This document shows positions 5,769 to 12,665 of a stretch of 13,207 nucleotides of DNA, one piece after another. Within the stretch, counting starts at the first letter, position 1, and each line of letters begins with the position of its first letter. Below the pieces are notes generated by a model. It did not search any database. It saw only the letters and a list, made by a program, of their open reading frames with translations, and was not told the DNA's origin. This stretch comes from Pseudomonadota bacterium (GTDB lineage: Bacteria > Pseudomonadota > Alphaproteobacteria > Rhodospirillales > 2-02-FULL-58-16). Where the stretch lies: NCBI GenBank assembly GCA_022560215.1, contig JADFTO010000049.1:1-13207 (forward strand). Reading direction: 5' to 3'. Both the position numbers and the translations under genes were made by a program.

Positions 5769-6458
5769 GCCGACGGCATCGAGCCAGGACGCCAGGTCGT
5801 CGATGGCGACGTGCACCTGGTCCCGATCCGCCCCGTCGTTGCCCCAGGGGCTGTCGGAGCGCAGCCACACCGTGGTCATGCCGAGGGCCGCGGCCGGAAC
5901 CAGGTTGCGCGCGATGTCCTCGACCATCACGGTTCTGCCTGGGTCGAGCCGGTGGCGGGCCACCAGCCTGTCGTAGATCGCGGGGTCGGGCTTGGGCACG
6001 AAGTCCGCGTCCACGATGTCGAAGACGGCGTCGAAATGATGGCCGACGCCGATGCGCTCCAGGACGCGCCGGGCGTGTCCGGAATCGGCGTTGGTGAAGA
6101 CGATCTTGCGGCCAGGCAGTCGCGCCAGGGCCGCCTCCAGGCGGGGGGCGGGGACCACGGGGCCTAAGTCGATGGCGTGAACGTGGTCGAGAAAAGCATG
6201 GGGATCCACGCCGTGATGGGTCATCAGGCCGCGCAGGGTGGTGCCGTATTCGCGGAAATAACGCTTCTGCACGGCGAAGGCCTGGTCGGGGTCGAGGCCG
6301 AGGATTTCGGCCACGAAGTCGCGGATTCGCGCCTCGACCTCGACGAACAGGTTGCACGACTTGGGGTAAAGTGTGTTGTCCAGGTCGAACACCCAGGCTT
6401 CCATGTCCCGGAAGGCCCCGGGACCCGGGGAAGGGGACGATTCGCGGGTCTGATCCAT
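5760..6458 (-). CDS. HAD-superfamily hydrolase, pyrimidine 5'-nucleotidase type
   Basis: The 232-aa product carries the four HAD motifs: nucleophile and acid Asp25/Asp27 in WVFDLDNTLYP, Thr122 in IVFTNAD, Lys156 in VPKPDP, and the acidic pair Glu180-Asp181 in VMVEDIARNL. A helical cap lies between motifs I and II (about residues 35-110). The DLDNTLYP start with this cap resembles the pyrimidine 5'-nucleotidase subgroup, which dephosphorylates nucleoside monophosphates, but HAD substrates cannot be fixed from sequence. The ATG at 6458 is kept because related proteins carry a similar short N-terminal extension. An internal ATG at 6404 (MEAWVFDLDN) is an alternative. It is the first gene of the series leading to dapD and dapE, an arrangement I recall in other Rhodospirillales. 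Confidence 0.9.
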   Translation of the reverse strand: MDQTRESSPSPGPGAFRDMEAWVFDLDNTLYPKSCNLFVEVEARIRDFVAEILGLDPDQAFAVQKRYFREYGTTLRGLMTHHGVDPHAFLDHVHAIDLGPVVPAPRLEAALARLPGRKIVFTNADSGHARRVLERIGVGHHFDAVFDIVDADFVPKPDPAIYDRLVARHRLDPGRTVMVEDIARNLVPAAALGMTTVWLRSDSPWGNDGADRDQVHVAIDDLASWLDAVGGA

Positions 6459-6585
6459 GTCCCCATTAGTGGGTCACGGGGCGCCCCAAGGCAAGGGTTG
6501 AAAACATCAGCTTGGGTCTCATGGACGACGGAGTCATTATATCAACATATCCACTCGGGAGCGGAACCGAGGAAGGGGCATCGAG
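6459..6585. promoter_or_regulatory. Divergent promoter region between HAD gene and EAL gene
   Basis: The gap holds the regulatory signals of two divergent units. For the plus strand, TTGGGT (6512-6517) and CATTAT (6535-6540) are 17 bp apart in an AT-rich stretch and are a weak sigma-70-like match. A perfect palindrome GGGGCGCCCC lies at 6478-6487, close to the HAD start. A good ribosome-binding site (GGAAGGGG, 7 nt before the ATG at 6586) supports the EAL gene start. Confidence 0.35.
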
Positions 6586-8256
6586 ATGGGTGAAAGCTCG
6601 GCGCCGGCGGCAGGCAAGTCCATGCGTTCCGAGAGGGACCGGTTCGTCGCCCTCGCCTTTTCGTGGGCGGACATGCTGGTCGAGCTCGACGGGGACGGCA
6701 AGGTAGTGTTCTCCGCCGGACCCACGGCGCTGCTGCTCGGGCGGACGCCGGAAGACCTGCTCGGCATGGCCGCGGGCGAGCTCGCCGCCGAGGTGGACCG
6801 TCCCCTCATGGCGAGGCTGCTCAGGATCGCCGCCAAGAAGGAGAGGTTCGATCCCGTTACCATCCGCATGCGGGCCGCCGCTGGCGATCCCGTCCCCCTG
6901 ACGGTCGCCGGGCACCGCCTGGAGGACCTGGACGGGCATTATTTCCTCGCCTTCCGCATGGGGGCTCCAGAGCCCAAGGTCGAAGCGCCCCGCACGGGGG
7001 CCGGCGGCCTCTACGACGCACGGTCTTTTTCCGAGGTCGCCGCCCGGGCGCTGGAGGGGGAGAAGGAAAACCGCCTCTCCCTGGTCGCCTTGCCCGACTA
7101 CGAGTCCTTGAGCCGGCGCCTGGATGAAGACGCGGAGGAGGAACTCAAGGACGCCATCGGCGCCTGCCTCAAGGCCGGCTCGGTGGACGGGGGGTCGGCC
7201 GCGTTCCTGTCCGAAGGCCGCTACGGCCTGATCCACGACGCCGATTTCGACCTGGATGACCTGGGAATTCAGATCGCCGAGATCACCAGCAAGGCCGATC
7301 CCGCCGGCAAGGGGGTGGCAGTGGAATCCGCCACCGTGGAGGGCGGCGGGGTCTCGGCGAGCGGGGAGGAACTGGCCAACGGCCTGGTCTACGTCATCAA
7401 CCGGTTCCGCACCGCCAAGGGCAGCGACTTCACCATCAGCAGCTTTTCCACCGATATTTCCTCCCTGGTGTCCGAGGCCTCCGAAGCCGTCAACGAATTC
7501 AAGCGGGCCGTCGCCGCCACCGATTTCGACGTCCACTTCCAGCCGATCATCGAGGTCGCCGGCGGCGGCATCCACCATTACGAGGCCCTTTGCCGTTTCC
7601 GCGCGGGGGCGAAGGGACGGACCACCTTCGAGTACATGAGCTTCGCCGAGGAAACGGGACTGATCGCGGAATTCGACCTGGCCATGGCCAAGAAGGCCGT
7701 GAACCTGCTGGCCAACCTTCCCCGCGGCGTGCGCATCGCCATCAATGTTTCCGGACATTCCGTCGAGGACCTGGACTATGTCTCCGGCCTCCACGCCCTG
7801 TTGCGCGCCAACGCCTGGGCGCGCGGGCGTATCTTGTTCGAGATCACGGAATCGGCGCGCATGGGCGACCTCACCGCCGCTAACCGGTTCATCCAGGGAC
7901 TGCGCGGCCAGGGGTGCGAAGTCTGTCTCGACGATTTCGGAGCGGGCGCCGCCAACTTCCAGTACCTGAGCGCCCTGGAGGTGGACGTGGTCAAGCTGGA
8001 CGGCGCCGCCATCCGGCACGCGCAAAAGGCGCGCAAGGGGACGGCCTTCCTGAAGGCGCTGGTGGGACTGTGCCGGGATCTCCAGGTCGAAACCATCGCC
8101 GAGATGATCGAAGACGAAAAGGGTTTCGAGTTCGTGAAGAAATGCAGGGTCCAGTACGTCCAGGGCTATCTCTTCGGCAAGCCGTCCCCGGACATCACCT
8201 CCTTCTCGAGCGCCAGGACGAAGCGCCTGGTCCAGGCAATGGAGGGGCGGCGGTGA
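6586..8256 (+). CDS. c-di-GMP phosphodiesterase: PAS, degenerate GGDEF, EAL
   Basis: The 556-aa protein is predicted cytoplasmic, with no membrane segment. Residues about 20-125 look like a PAS sensor domain (MLVELDGDGKVVFSAGPTAL). Residues about 140-290 resemble a decayed GGDEF domain in which FLSEGRYGLI sits where the signature RLGGDEFALL would be, so cyclase activity is not expected. The EAL domain (about 300-550) has the full catalytic set: Glu333 of EAL (HYEALCRF), Asn387 (NVSG), Glu419/Glu422 (FEITES), Asp449-Asp450 (CLDDFGAG), Lys470 (VVKLDG), Glu506 (TIAEMIE) and Gln526 (QGYLFG). It should therefore hydrolyse c-di-GMP to pGpG using Mg or Mn. It starts a plus-strand cluster with a diguanylate cyclase 90 bp downstream, an opposing enzyme. 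The degenerate GGDEF may be a GTP-binding regulatory module, as known for some proteins of this layout (inference). Confidence 0.93.
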   Translation: MGESSAPAAGKSMRSERDRFVALAFSWADMLVELDGDGKVVFSAGPTALLLGRTPEDLLGMAAGELAAEVDRPLMARLLRIAAKKERFDPVTIRMRAAAGDPVPLTVAGHRLEDLDGHYFLAFRMGAPEPKVEAPRTGAGGLYDARSFSEVAARALEGEKENRLSLVALPDYESLSRRLDEDAEEELKDAIGACLKAGSVDGGSAAFLSEGRYGLIHDADFDLDDLGIQIAEITSKADPAGKGVAVESATVEGGGVSASGEELANGLVYVINRFRTAKGSDFTISSFSTDISSLVSEASEAVNEFKRAVAATDFDVHFQPIIEVAGGGIHHYEALCRFRAGAKGRTTFEYMSFAEETGLIAEFDLAMAKKAVNLLANLPRGVRIAINVSGHSVEDLDYVSGLHALLRANAWARGRILFEITESARMGDLTAANRFIQGLRGQGCEVCLDDFGAGAANFQYLSALEVDVVKLDGAAIRHAQKARKGTAFLKALVGLCRDLQVETIAEMIEDEKGFEFVKKCRVQYVQGYLFGKPSPDITSFSSARTKRLVQAMEGRR

Positions 8257-8315
8257 CGATTCCAGGGGTAGCGGAACGGGGCGAATTACGGTTAAATAAC
8301 CCGCCTAGGAGTACG

Positions 8316-8363
8316 ATGCCGGGGGCAGGAATTCGGCCTGGATGCCATGACCAAGAATCGTGA
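8316..8363 (+). CDS. Possible 15-codon leader ORF overlapping the cyclase start
   Basis: An ATG at 8316 is preceded by AGGAG (8307-8311, 4-nt spacing), the best ribosome-binding site in this gap. It encodes MPGAGIRPGCHDQES and stops at TGA 8361-8363, 14 nt past the cyclase ATG at 8347 and in a different frame. The cyclase itself has only a weak GGA 4 nt before its start. The small frame may help bring ribosomes to the cyclase start by coupling, or it may be a chance occurrence. Nothing in the peptide suggests a function of its own. Confidence 0.3.
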   Translation: MPGAGIRPGCHDQES

Positions 8364-10041
8364 CGCTAGGGGGTCCGCGGCGGAAGCCACCCCCGGGCCG
8401 GAGGGTTCCCTGTTGGCCGATTATCCAGGCGCGGCCATTCTACTCTCCGCCGGCGGCTCGGTGATCCAGGCCAACGCCAAGGGCGCCAGCCTCGAGGTCC
8501 TGTTGGACCGGGGCGCGGCGCCCGAGGTTTCGGACCTGATCCGGAAGGCGGCGGGCTCCGGCAACCTCGCCGTCGGAACGGTGGTCCTGCCCGGTTCCAA
8601 GGGGGAGATCATCCAGGAGGTGACGGTGGTGCCCGGGGCCGCCGGCGGCGATCTCCTGGTCCTCGCCCGCGACCTGACCATGGAACGCAACCTGCGTTCG
8701 GCCCTGGTGGAATCCCGGCAGCGTTACAAGGACCTGGTGGAGGTATCCAGCGACTTCGCGTGGGAGGTCGGTTCCGACCGGATGTTCACGTTCGTCTCGC
8801 CGGGGGGGGCGCTGGGCTACGGGGCCGACGAGCTGGTCGGCAGCCGGCCCGGGGACTTCGTCCTCGACGCGGATGACTATTCGCCCCTTCCCTTCGTCAG
8901 CGACAGGGCGCTGGACAACATCGAGCTGTGGATGCGCCGCAAGGACGGCTCGACCGCCTGCATGATCTTCTCCTGCGTGCCGCTTATCGCCGAGGACGGG
9001 GAATGGCGGGGAGCCAGGGGCGTCGCCCGGGACGTGACCCGGGACCGCGAGAGGGAGGCGGCGTTGACCCGCGCCCGCAACCGCGAACAGCTCCTCAACT
9101 ACATCGTCGGCACCATCCGCGACGAACTGGAACCCCACAACATGCTGGAGGCCGCCGCCGCCGCCACCGCCCGCGCCCTGGTCGCCGCCGGATGCCGCAT
9201 CTACCGCCGCACCGAGGAAGCCGCCTTCGTGAAGGCGGCTGAATTCGGCAACATCGAAGGTCTCGATAAGCTGGACGGCCTGCTTTCCGGCCTCGAGGAA
9301 GACGCCCTGGAGATCCAGGTGGGCACGTGGCAGATCCTGGCGACGGCCACCCACTACCGTCAGTCCGTCAACGGGGCCATCGCCATCTGGCGCCTTCGGG
9401 ATCAGGGGCCCTGGGGGAACGAGAATCAATTGCTCATCGGAGACGTGGCCAACCAGCTGGGCATCGCCAACGAACAGATCATCAATCACGAGCGGATTCT
9501 CAAGCTGTCGCGCACCGACGCCATGACGGGGCTTCTCAACCGGCGCGCCTTCTTCGAGGTGGAGCTGCCGAGAAGGGTGGCACGGCTGAAATGGACCGGC
9601 CAGAAGGCGGCCCTGTTCTACCTGGACATGGACAACTTCAAGATGGTCAACGACGTTCACGGCCATCAGCGGGGCGACGACGCCATACTGTTCCTGCGCG
9701 ACATGATGATGGAACACTCGCGTCCCGGCGACGCCATCGTGCGGCTGGGCGGCGATGAATTCGCCATGTGGCTGGACGGCATGGAGGAGGATGTGACCAT
9801 AAGGCGGGCCGAGACCCTGATCGAGGCCTCCAAGGCGCTGCTCGAGTTTTCCGGCGACGCGGACCATCCCCTGGGCCTCTCCATCGGTGTCGCGCTTTAC
9901 GACCCAGATCTCGACGAGGACCTGAACGGGCTCATGGCCCGCGCCGACGAGGCCATGTACGCGATGAAAAAAGCCGGCAAGGGCGGCTACAGGATGGCGC
10001 CGCCGCCCGGCGCCTCGAGGCCTGAGGAGAAAGGCCCTTGA
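8347..10041 (+). CDS. Diguanylate cyclase: PAS, PAS, GAF-like, GGDEF
   Basis: The 564-aa protein is predicted cytoplasmic. A PAS-like region at about 20-113 is followed by a clearer PAS/PAC domain at about 125-232 (YKDLVEVSSDFAWEVGSDRM through WRGARGVARDVT). A GAF-like domain spans about 245-380, and the GGDEF domain about 388-548. The active site is intact: GGDEF at 468-472, metal-binding Asp427 in YLDMDNFK, and the conserved DAMTGLLNRRAF entry motif. An RxxD inhibitory site (Arg459-Pro-Gly-Asp462) lies five residues before GGDEF, so product feedback inhibition is expected. It should condense two GTP to c-di-GMP. The ATG at 8347 is the only usual start, because the frame is closed by TAA at 8293 and no GTG or TTG lies between. 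Its stop overlaps the next gene's TTG start. Confidence 0.95.
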   Translation: MTKNRDARGSAAEATPGPEGSLLADYPGAAILLSAGGSVIQANAKGASLEVLLDRGAAPEVSDLIRKAAGSGNLAVGTVVLPGSKGEIIQEVTVVPGAAGGDLLVLARDLTMERNLRSALVESRQRYKDLVEVSSDFAWEVGSDRMFTFVSPGGALGYGADELVGSRPGDFVLDADDYSPLPFVSDRALDNIELWMRRKDGSTACMIFSCVPLIAEDGEWRGARGVARDVTRDREREAALTRARNREQLLNYIVGTIRDELEPHNMLEAAAAATARALVAAGCRIYRRTEEAAFVKAAEFGNIEGLDKLDGLLSGLEEDALEIQVGTWQILATATHYRQSVNGAIAIWRLRDQGPWGNENQLLIGDVANQLGIANEQIINHERILKLSRTDAMTGLLNRRAFFEVELPRRVARLKWTGQKAALFYLDMDNFKMVNDVHGHQRGDDAILFLRDMMMEHSRPGDAIVRLGGDEFAMWLDGMEEDVTIRRAETLIEASKALLEFSGDADHPLGLSIGVALYDPDLDEDLNGLMARADEAMYAMKKAGKGGYRMAPPPGASRPEEKGP

Positions 10042-11306
10042 GCGGACCCGGGGACGCCCTTTCCTACGAGGAGGCCAAGAAGCTCGCCCGCCACGGGGAT
10101 GCCGAGGCGCGGAATGTCTTGGCCGCGCGCAAGGACATCGAGCCCGAAATCCTTGTCTTCCTGGCCGGGGACACCACGCCGGAAGTGCGCCGGACCATCG
10201 CCGCCAACCAGGCCACGCCCCGGCAGGCCGACCTGATCCTGGCCAAGGATTCAGACGAGGCGGTGCGCACCGGCCTGGCCGAGAAGATCGCCAAGGTGGC
10301 GCCGGGACTGAGCGCCAGCGAGAAGGACCAGGTGCGCAAGGCGGCCCATGAGACGCTGGAGGTCCTGGCCCGCGACCAGCTCACGCGGGTGCGCCAGATC
10401 CTGGCCGAGGCCCTGAAGGACGTGGCCGACGCGCCGCCCGAGATCATCAAGGGGCTGGCCCTGGACGAGGAACTCGTGGTCTCCGGTCCGGTGCTGGAAT
10501 TCTCGCCGGTGCTCACCGACGACGACCTTCTGGAGATCATAGAAAAGGGTCCGGCGAAGGGGGGATTGGGGACCATTGCCCGGCGCTCCCGGGTCAACGA
10601 GAGCGTGGCGGACGCCCTCGCCGACAGCGACGACGACGAGGCCATCGCCGATCTGTTGTCAAACCCCAGCGCCCAGCTGCGCGAGGAAACCCTGGACGTC
10701 CTGATCGAACGCGCGCAAAGCGTGGAGCTTTGGCACGCGCCCCTGGCGGGGCGTCCCCACCTGCCGGGAGGGGCGGCCGTGCGCCTCGCCACTTTCCTCG
10801 CCGACAACCTTCTCGACATCCTCGAGCGGCGCCAGGACCTGGACGCCGAAACCATCGAGGCCGTGAAGTCGGTGGTCCACCGCCGCATCGGCGGCGATGC
10901 CCCGGAAGGGAAGGGCGGCGAGCTGGACTTTTTGTTGTCCGAGGCGCCCATCGGAGTGGCTGAGCGCCTCTTCAAGGCCGGCAGGCTGGACCTGAAAGTC
11001 ATCGAAAGGGCCCTGAACGCGAACGATTTCGGCTTCGTCCTGGCGGCCCTCGTGGTGCGCTCGGGCCAGCCCGAGGCGGTGGTGAAGGAGATATTCTCCA
11101 CCCACCACGTCAAGGGCATCGTCGCCCTGGCATGGAAAGCGAAACTGTCCATGAAACTGGCCGTCCTCATGCAGCAGAGAATGGCCCGCACCGCGCCGAC
11201 CGAGATTCTCAAGGCGGCGGAAGGAAACGAATTCCCCCTCGGCGATGACGAGATGAACTGGCAACTCGAGTTCTTCAGTAGCCGTTCGGGGAATAAGAAG
11301 GGATAA
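10038..11306 (+). CDS. DUF2336-family protein, copy 1
   Basis: The 422-aa protein matches the DUF2336 pattern I know from Alphaproteobacteria. It begins LSYEEAKKLARHGDAEARNV and continues with short helical, HEAT-like repeat units (for example PEVRRTIAANQATPRQADLI and TRVRQILAEALKDVADAPPE). The central VLEFSPVLTDDDLLEII block (about residues 153-169) and the C-terminal VKGIVALAWKAKLSMKLA and EMNWQLEFF blocks are also present in the next gene. No catalytic motif, membrane segment or signal peptide is seen, so a binding or scaffold role is more likely than an enzymatic one. The TTG start at 10038 overlaps the cyclase TGA (TTGA) and is preceded by AGGAG about 9 nt upstream, which implies coupled translation with the diguanylate cyclase. 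The function of the family is unknown to me, and a link to c-di-GMP is inferred from position. Confidence 0.88.
   Translation: MSGPGDALSYEEAKKLARHGDAEARNVLAARKDIEPEILVFLAGDTTPEVRRTIAANQATPRQADLILAKDSDEAVRTGLAEKIAKVAPGLSASEKDQVRKAAHETLEVLARDQLTRVRQILAEALKDVADAPPEIIKGLALDEELVVSGPVLEFSPVLTDDDLLEIIEKGPAKGGLGTIARRSRVNESVADALADSDDDEAIADLLSNPSAQLREETLDVLIERAQSVELWHAPLAGRPHLPGGAAVRLATFLADNLLDILERRQDLDAETIEAVKSVVHRRIGGDAPEGKGGELDFLLSEAPIGVAERLFKAGRLDLKVIERALNANDFGFVLAALVVRSGQPEAVVKEIFSTHHVKGIVALAWKAKLSMKLAVLMQQRMARTAPTEILKAAEGNEFPLGDDEMNWQLEFFSSRSGNKKG
10405..10442 (+). repeat. 38-bp segment identical in both DUF2336 genes (copy 1)
   Basis: The bases encoding most of EALKDVADAPPE are identical to 11755-11792 over 38 consecutive positions, although the genes differ more elsewhere, including at third codon positions. 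Confidence 0.85.
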
Positions 11307-11310
11307 GACG

Positions 11311-11353
11311 CGGCTCCGGCGCTGGGCGCGAAACCCGGGCGCATCGGGAGCCG
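11311..11353 (+). other. Stem-forming spacer between the two DUF2336 genes
   Basis: CGGCTCC (11311-11317) pairs with GGAGCCG (11347-11353), and GC-rich inner segments (GCGC runs) allow further pairing. The stem fills most of the 84-bp spacer. There is no U-tract. It could weaken transcription, stabilise the upstream mRNA, or mean nothing. Confidence 0.3.
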
Positions 11354-11390
11354 GGGACGCCCGGGACAAGGAACAGGGCCGGCAAAAGAC

Positions 11391-12644
11391 ATGGCCAAGC
11401 GGAAACCCATAACCTACGAGGAATCGAAGGGACTGGCCCGTCGCGGGGACGCCGCCGAACGCAAGAGCCTGGCGGCGCGGACCGACGTGAAGCCGGAGAT
11501 ACTCTATTACCTGGCCGATGATCCCGAGCCCGAGGTGCGCCGGCAGATCGCCGTCAACGACGCCGTCCCCCGGCGGGTGGACCTCAAGCTCGCCCGCGAC
11601 GCCGACGAGGACGTGCGCTCCGGGCTGGCCGGCAAGATCGCCAGGCTGGCCCCCGGCCTCACCGCCGACGAACAGGACACTATCCGCCGCATGACTCACG
11701 AGGCCCTCGTCATCCTGGCCCGGGACGAGGCCCCCCGGGTGCGCCGGATTCTGTCCGAGGCCCTGAAGGACGTGGCCGACGCGCCGCCCGAGGTCATCGG
11801 CCGCCTGGCCCGGGACGTGGAGCTGGTGGTGGCCGGGCCGGTGCTCGAGTTCTCGCCGGTGCTCACCGACGAGGACCTGCTGGAAATCATCGCCGGCGAT
11901 CCGGTCCACGGGTCGCTCGCCGCCATCTCGCGGCGCCCGGGCGTCGCCGGGCCCGTGGCCGACGCCATATCGGACACGGGCGACGCGGAAGCCATCGCCG
12001 CCCTGCTCGCCAATCCCAGCACCCAGATCAGGGAGGAAACCCTGGACAGCATCATCGAGCGGGCGGTGGACGTGGAATCCTGGCACTTGCCCCTGGTCAA
12101 GCGCCCCAAGCTGCCGGCGCGGGCGGCCCTGCGCCTGGCCCGGTTCGTGGCGCGGAGCCTCCTGGAGACCCTGACCGAAAGGAAGGACCTGGATCCCGAT
12201 ACGGCGCTGGCGGTGGCGGCAGAGGTGCGCAAGCGCCTCGACGAAGAGCACGCCGCCGAACCCGCGGCCGATGCCGTGGCCAAGCTCGAGGGCGAATCCC
12301 CCCTGGACGCGGCCCGCCGGCTGCTGGACGAGGGCAAGCTGGACCAGGCGGCCGTCGCCCAGACCCTGGAAACGGGAGACGGGGATTTCGTGATGGCGGC
12401 CCTGGCGGTGCTCGCCGGCCTGCCCTTGAAGGTGATCGAAAAGACGGTGCAGACCAAGAGCGTCAAGGGGCTGGTGGCCGTGGCCTGGAAGGCCGGCCTG
12501 CCCATGCGGCTGGCCGAGCGGCTGCAGGGCAAGCTGGCCAAGATCCCGCCCCGGAACGTGATGCTGGCCCGCGGCGGCACCGACTACCCCTTGAGCGACG
12601 AGGAATTGGAATGGCAGCTGGATTTCATTAAGGACCTGGGCTAG
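11391..12644 (+). CDS. DUF2336-family protein, copy 2
   Basis: The 417-aa product is a full-length paralogue of the preceding protein and aligns along its whole length. It starts ITYEESKGLARRGDAAERKS, has the repeat-like PEVRRQIAVNDAVPRRVDL, the shared ALKDVADAPPE and VLEFSPVLTDEDLLEII blocks, and ends SVKGLVAVAWKAGLPMRLAE and ELEWQLDFIKDLG. It differs mainly in the linker near residues 285-305 (rich in Ala and Glu). The ATG at 11391 has no strong ribosome-binding site close by (AAGGAA lies about 17 nt upstream). The last two bases of the coding frame before the IS are TA and the stop TAG is completed by the first G of the right IS. Copy 1 ends after the same WQLEFF/WQLDFI block (plus a short tail), so this protein is probably not truncated. 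Confidence 0.88.
   Translation: MAKRKPITYEESKGLARRGDAAERKSLAARTDVKPEILYYLADDPEPEVRRQIAVNDAVPRRVDLKLARDADEDVRSGLAGKIARLAPGLTADEQDTIRRMTHEALVILARDEAPRVRRILSEALKDVADAPPEVIGRLARDVELVVAGPVLEFSPVLTDEDLLEIIAGDPVHGSLAAISRRPGVAGPVADAISDTGDAEAIAALLANPSTQIREETLDSIIERAVDVESWHLPLVKRPKLPARAALRLARFVARSLLETLTERKDLDPDTALAVAAEVRKRLDEEHAAEPAADAVAKLEGESPLDAARRLLDEGKLDQAAVAQTLETGDGDFVMAALAVLAGLPLKVIEKTVQTKSVKGLVAVAWKAGLPMRLAERLQGKLAKIPPRNVMLARGGTDYPLSDEELEWQLDFIKDLG
11755..11792 (+). repeat. 38-bp segment identical in both DUF2336 genes (copy 2)
   Basis: Identical to 10405-10442. A second shared run with one interrupted base follows over the VLEFSPVLTD block in both genes. Confidence 0.85.
12642..12643. other. 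TA target-site duplication next to the right IS
   Basis: TA directly precedes the inverted repeat and follows C12641, fitting the left half of a CTAG target. Together with G12644, the outermost IS base, it makes the TAG stop of the second DUF2336 gene. Confidence 0.7.
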
Positions 12645-12665
12645 GGGTCTGAATCACTCAAATCA
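12644..12665. repeat. Terminal inverted repeat of right IS (downstream end of transposase)
   Basis: Starts GGGGTCTGAATCACTCAAAT and matches the opposite end seen in the left copy at 16 of 22 positions. It overlaps the last codons and stop of the transposase gene (stop at 12660-12658). Confidence 0.8.

Noticed and set aside
6466..9867. Long minus-strand open frames opposite the EAL and GGDEF genes (519 and 475 aa)
   Set aside because: They are typical antisense shadows in GC-rich DNA, with low-complexity Gly/Val/His/Gln-rich sequence and no domains, while the plus-strand frames carry full catalytic motifs.
12642..12644. Second DUF2336 protein truncated by the right IS
   Set aside because: Copy 1 ends near the same conserved WQLEFF/WQLDFI block, so copy 2 is essentially full length and its stop is rebuilt by the insertion.
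10038..12644. DUF2336 pair as an anti-phage or toxin-antitoxin system
   Set aside because: No nuclease, toxin, nucleotide-binding or membrane-attack motif is visible, and the neighbours are c-di-GMP enzymes.
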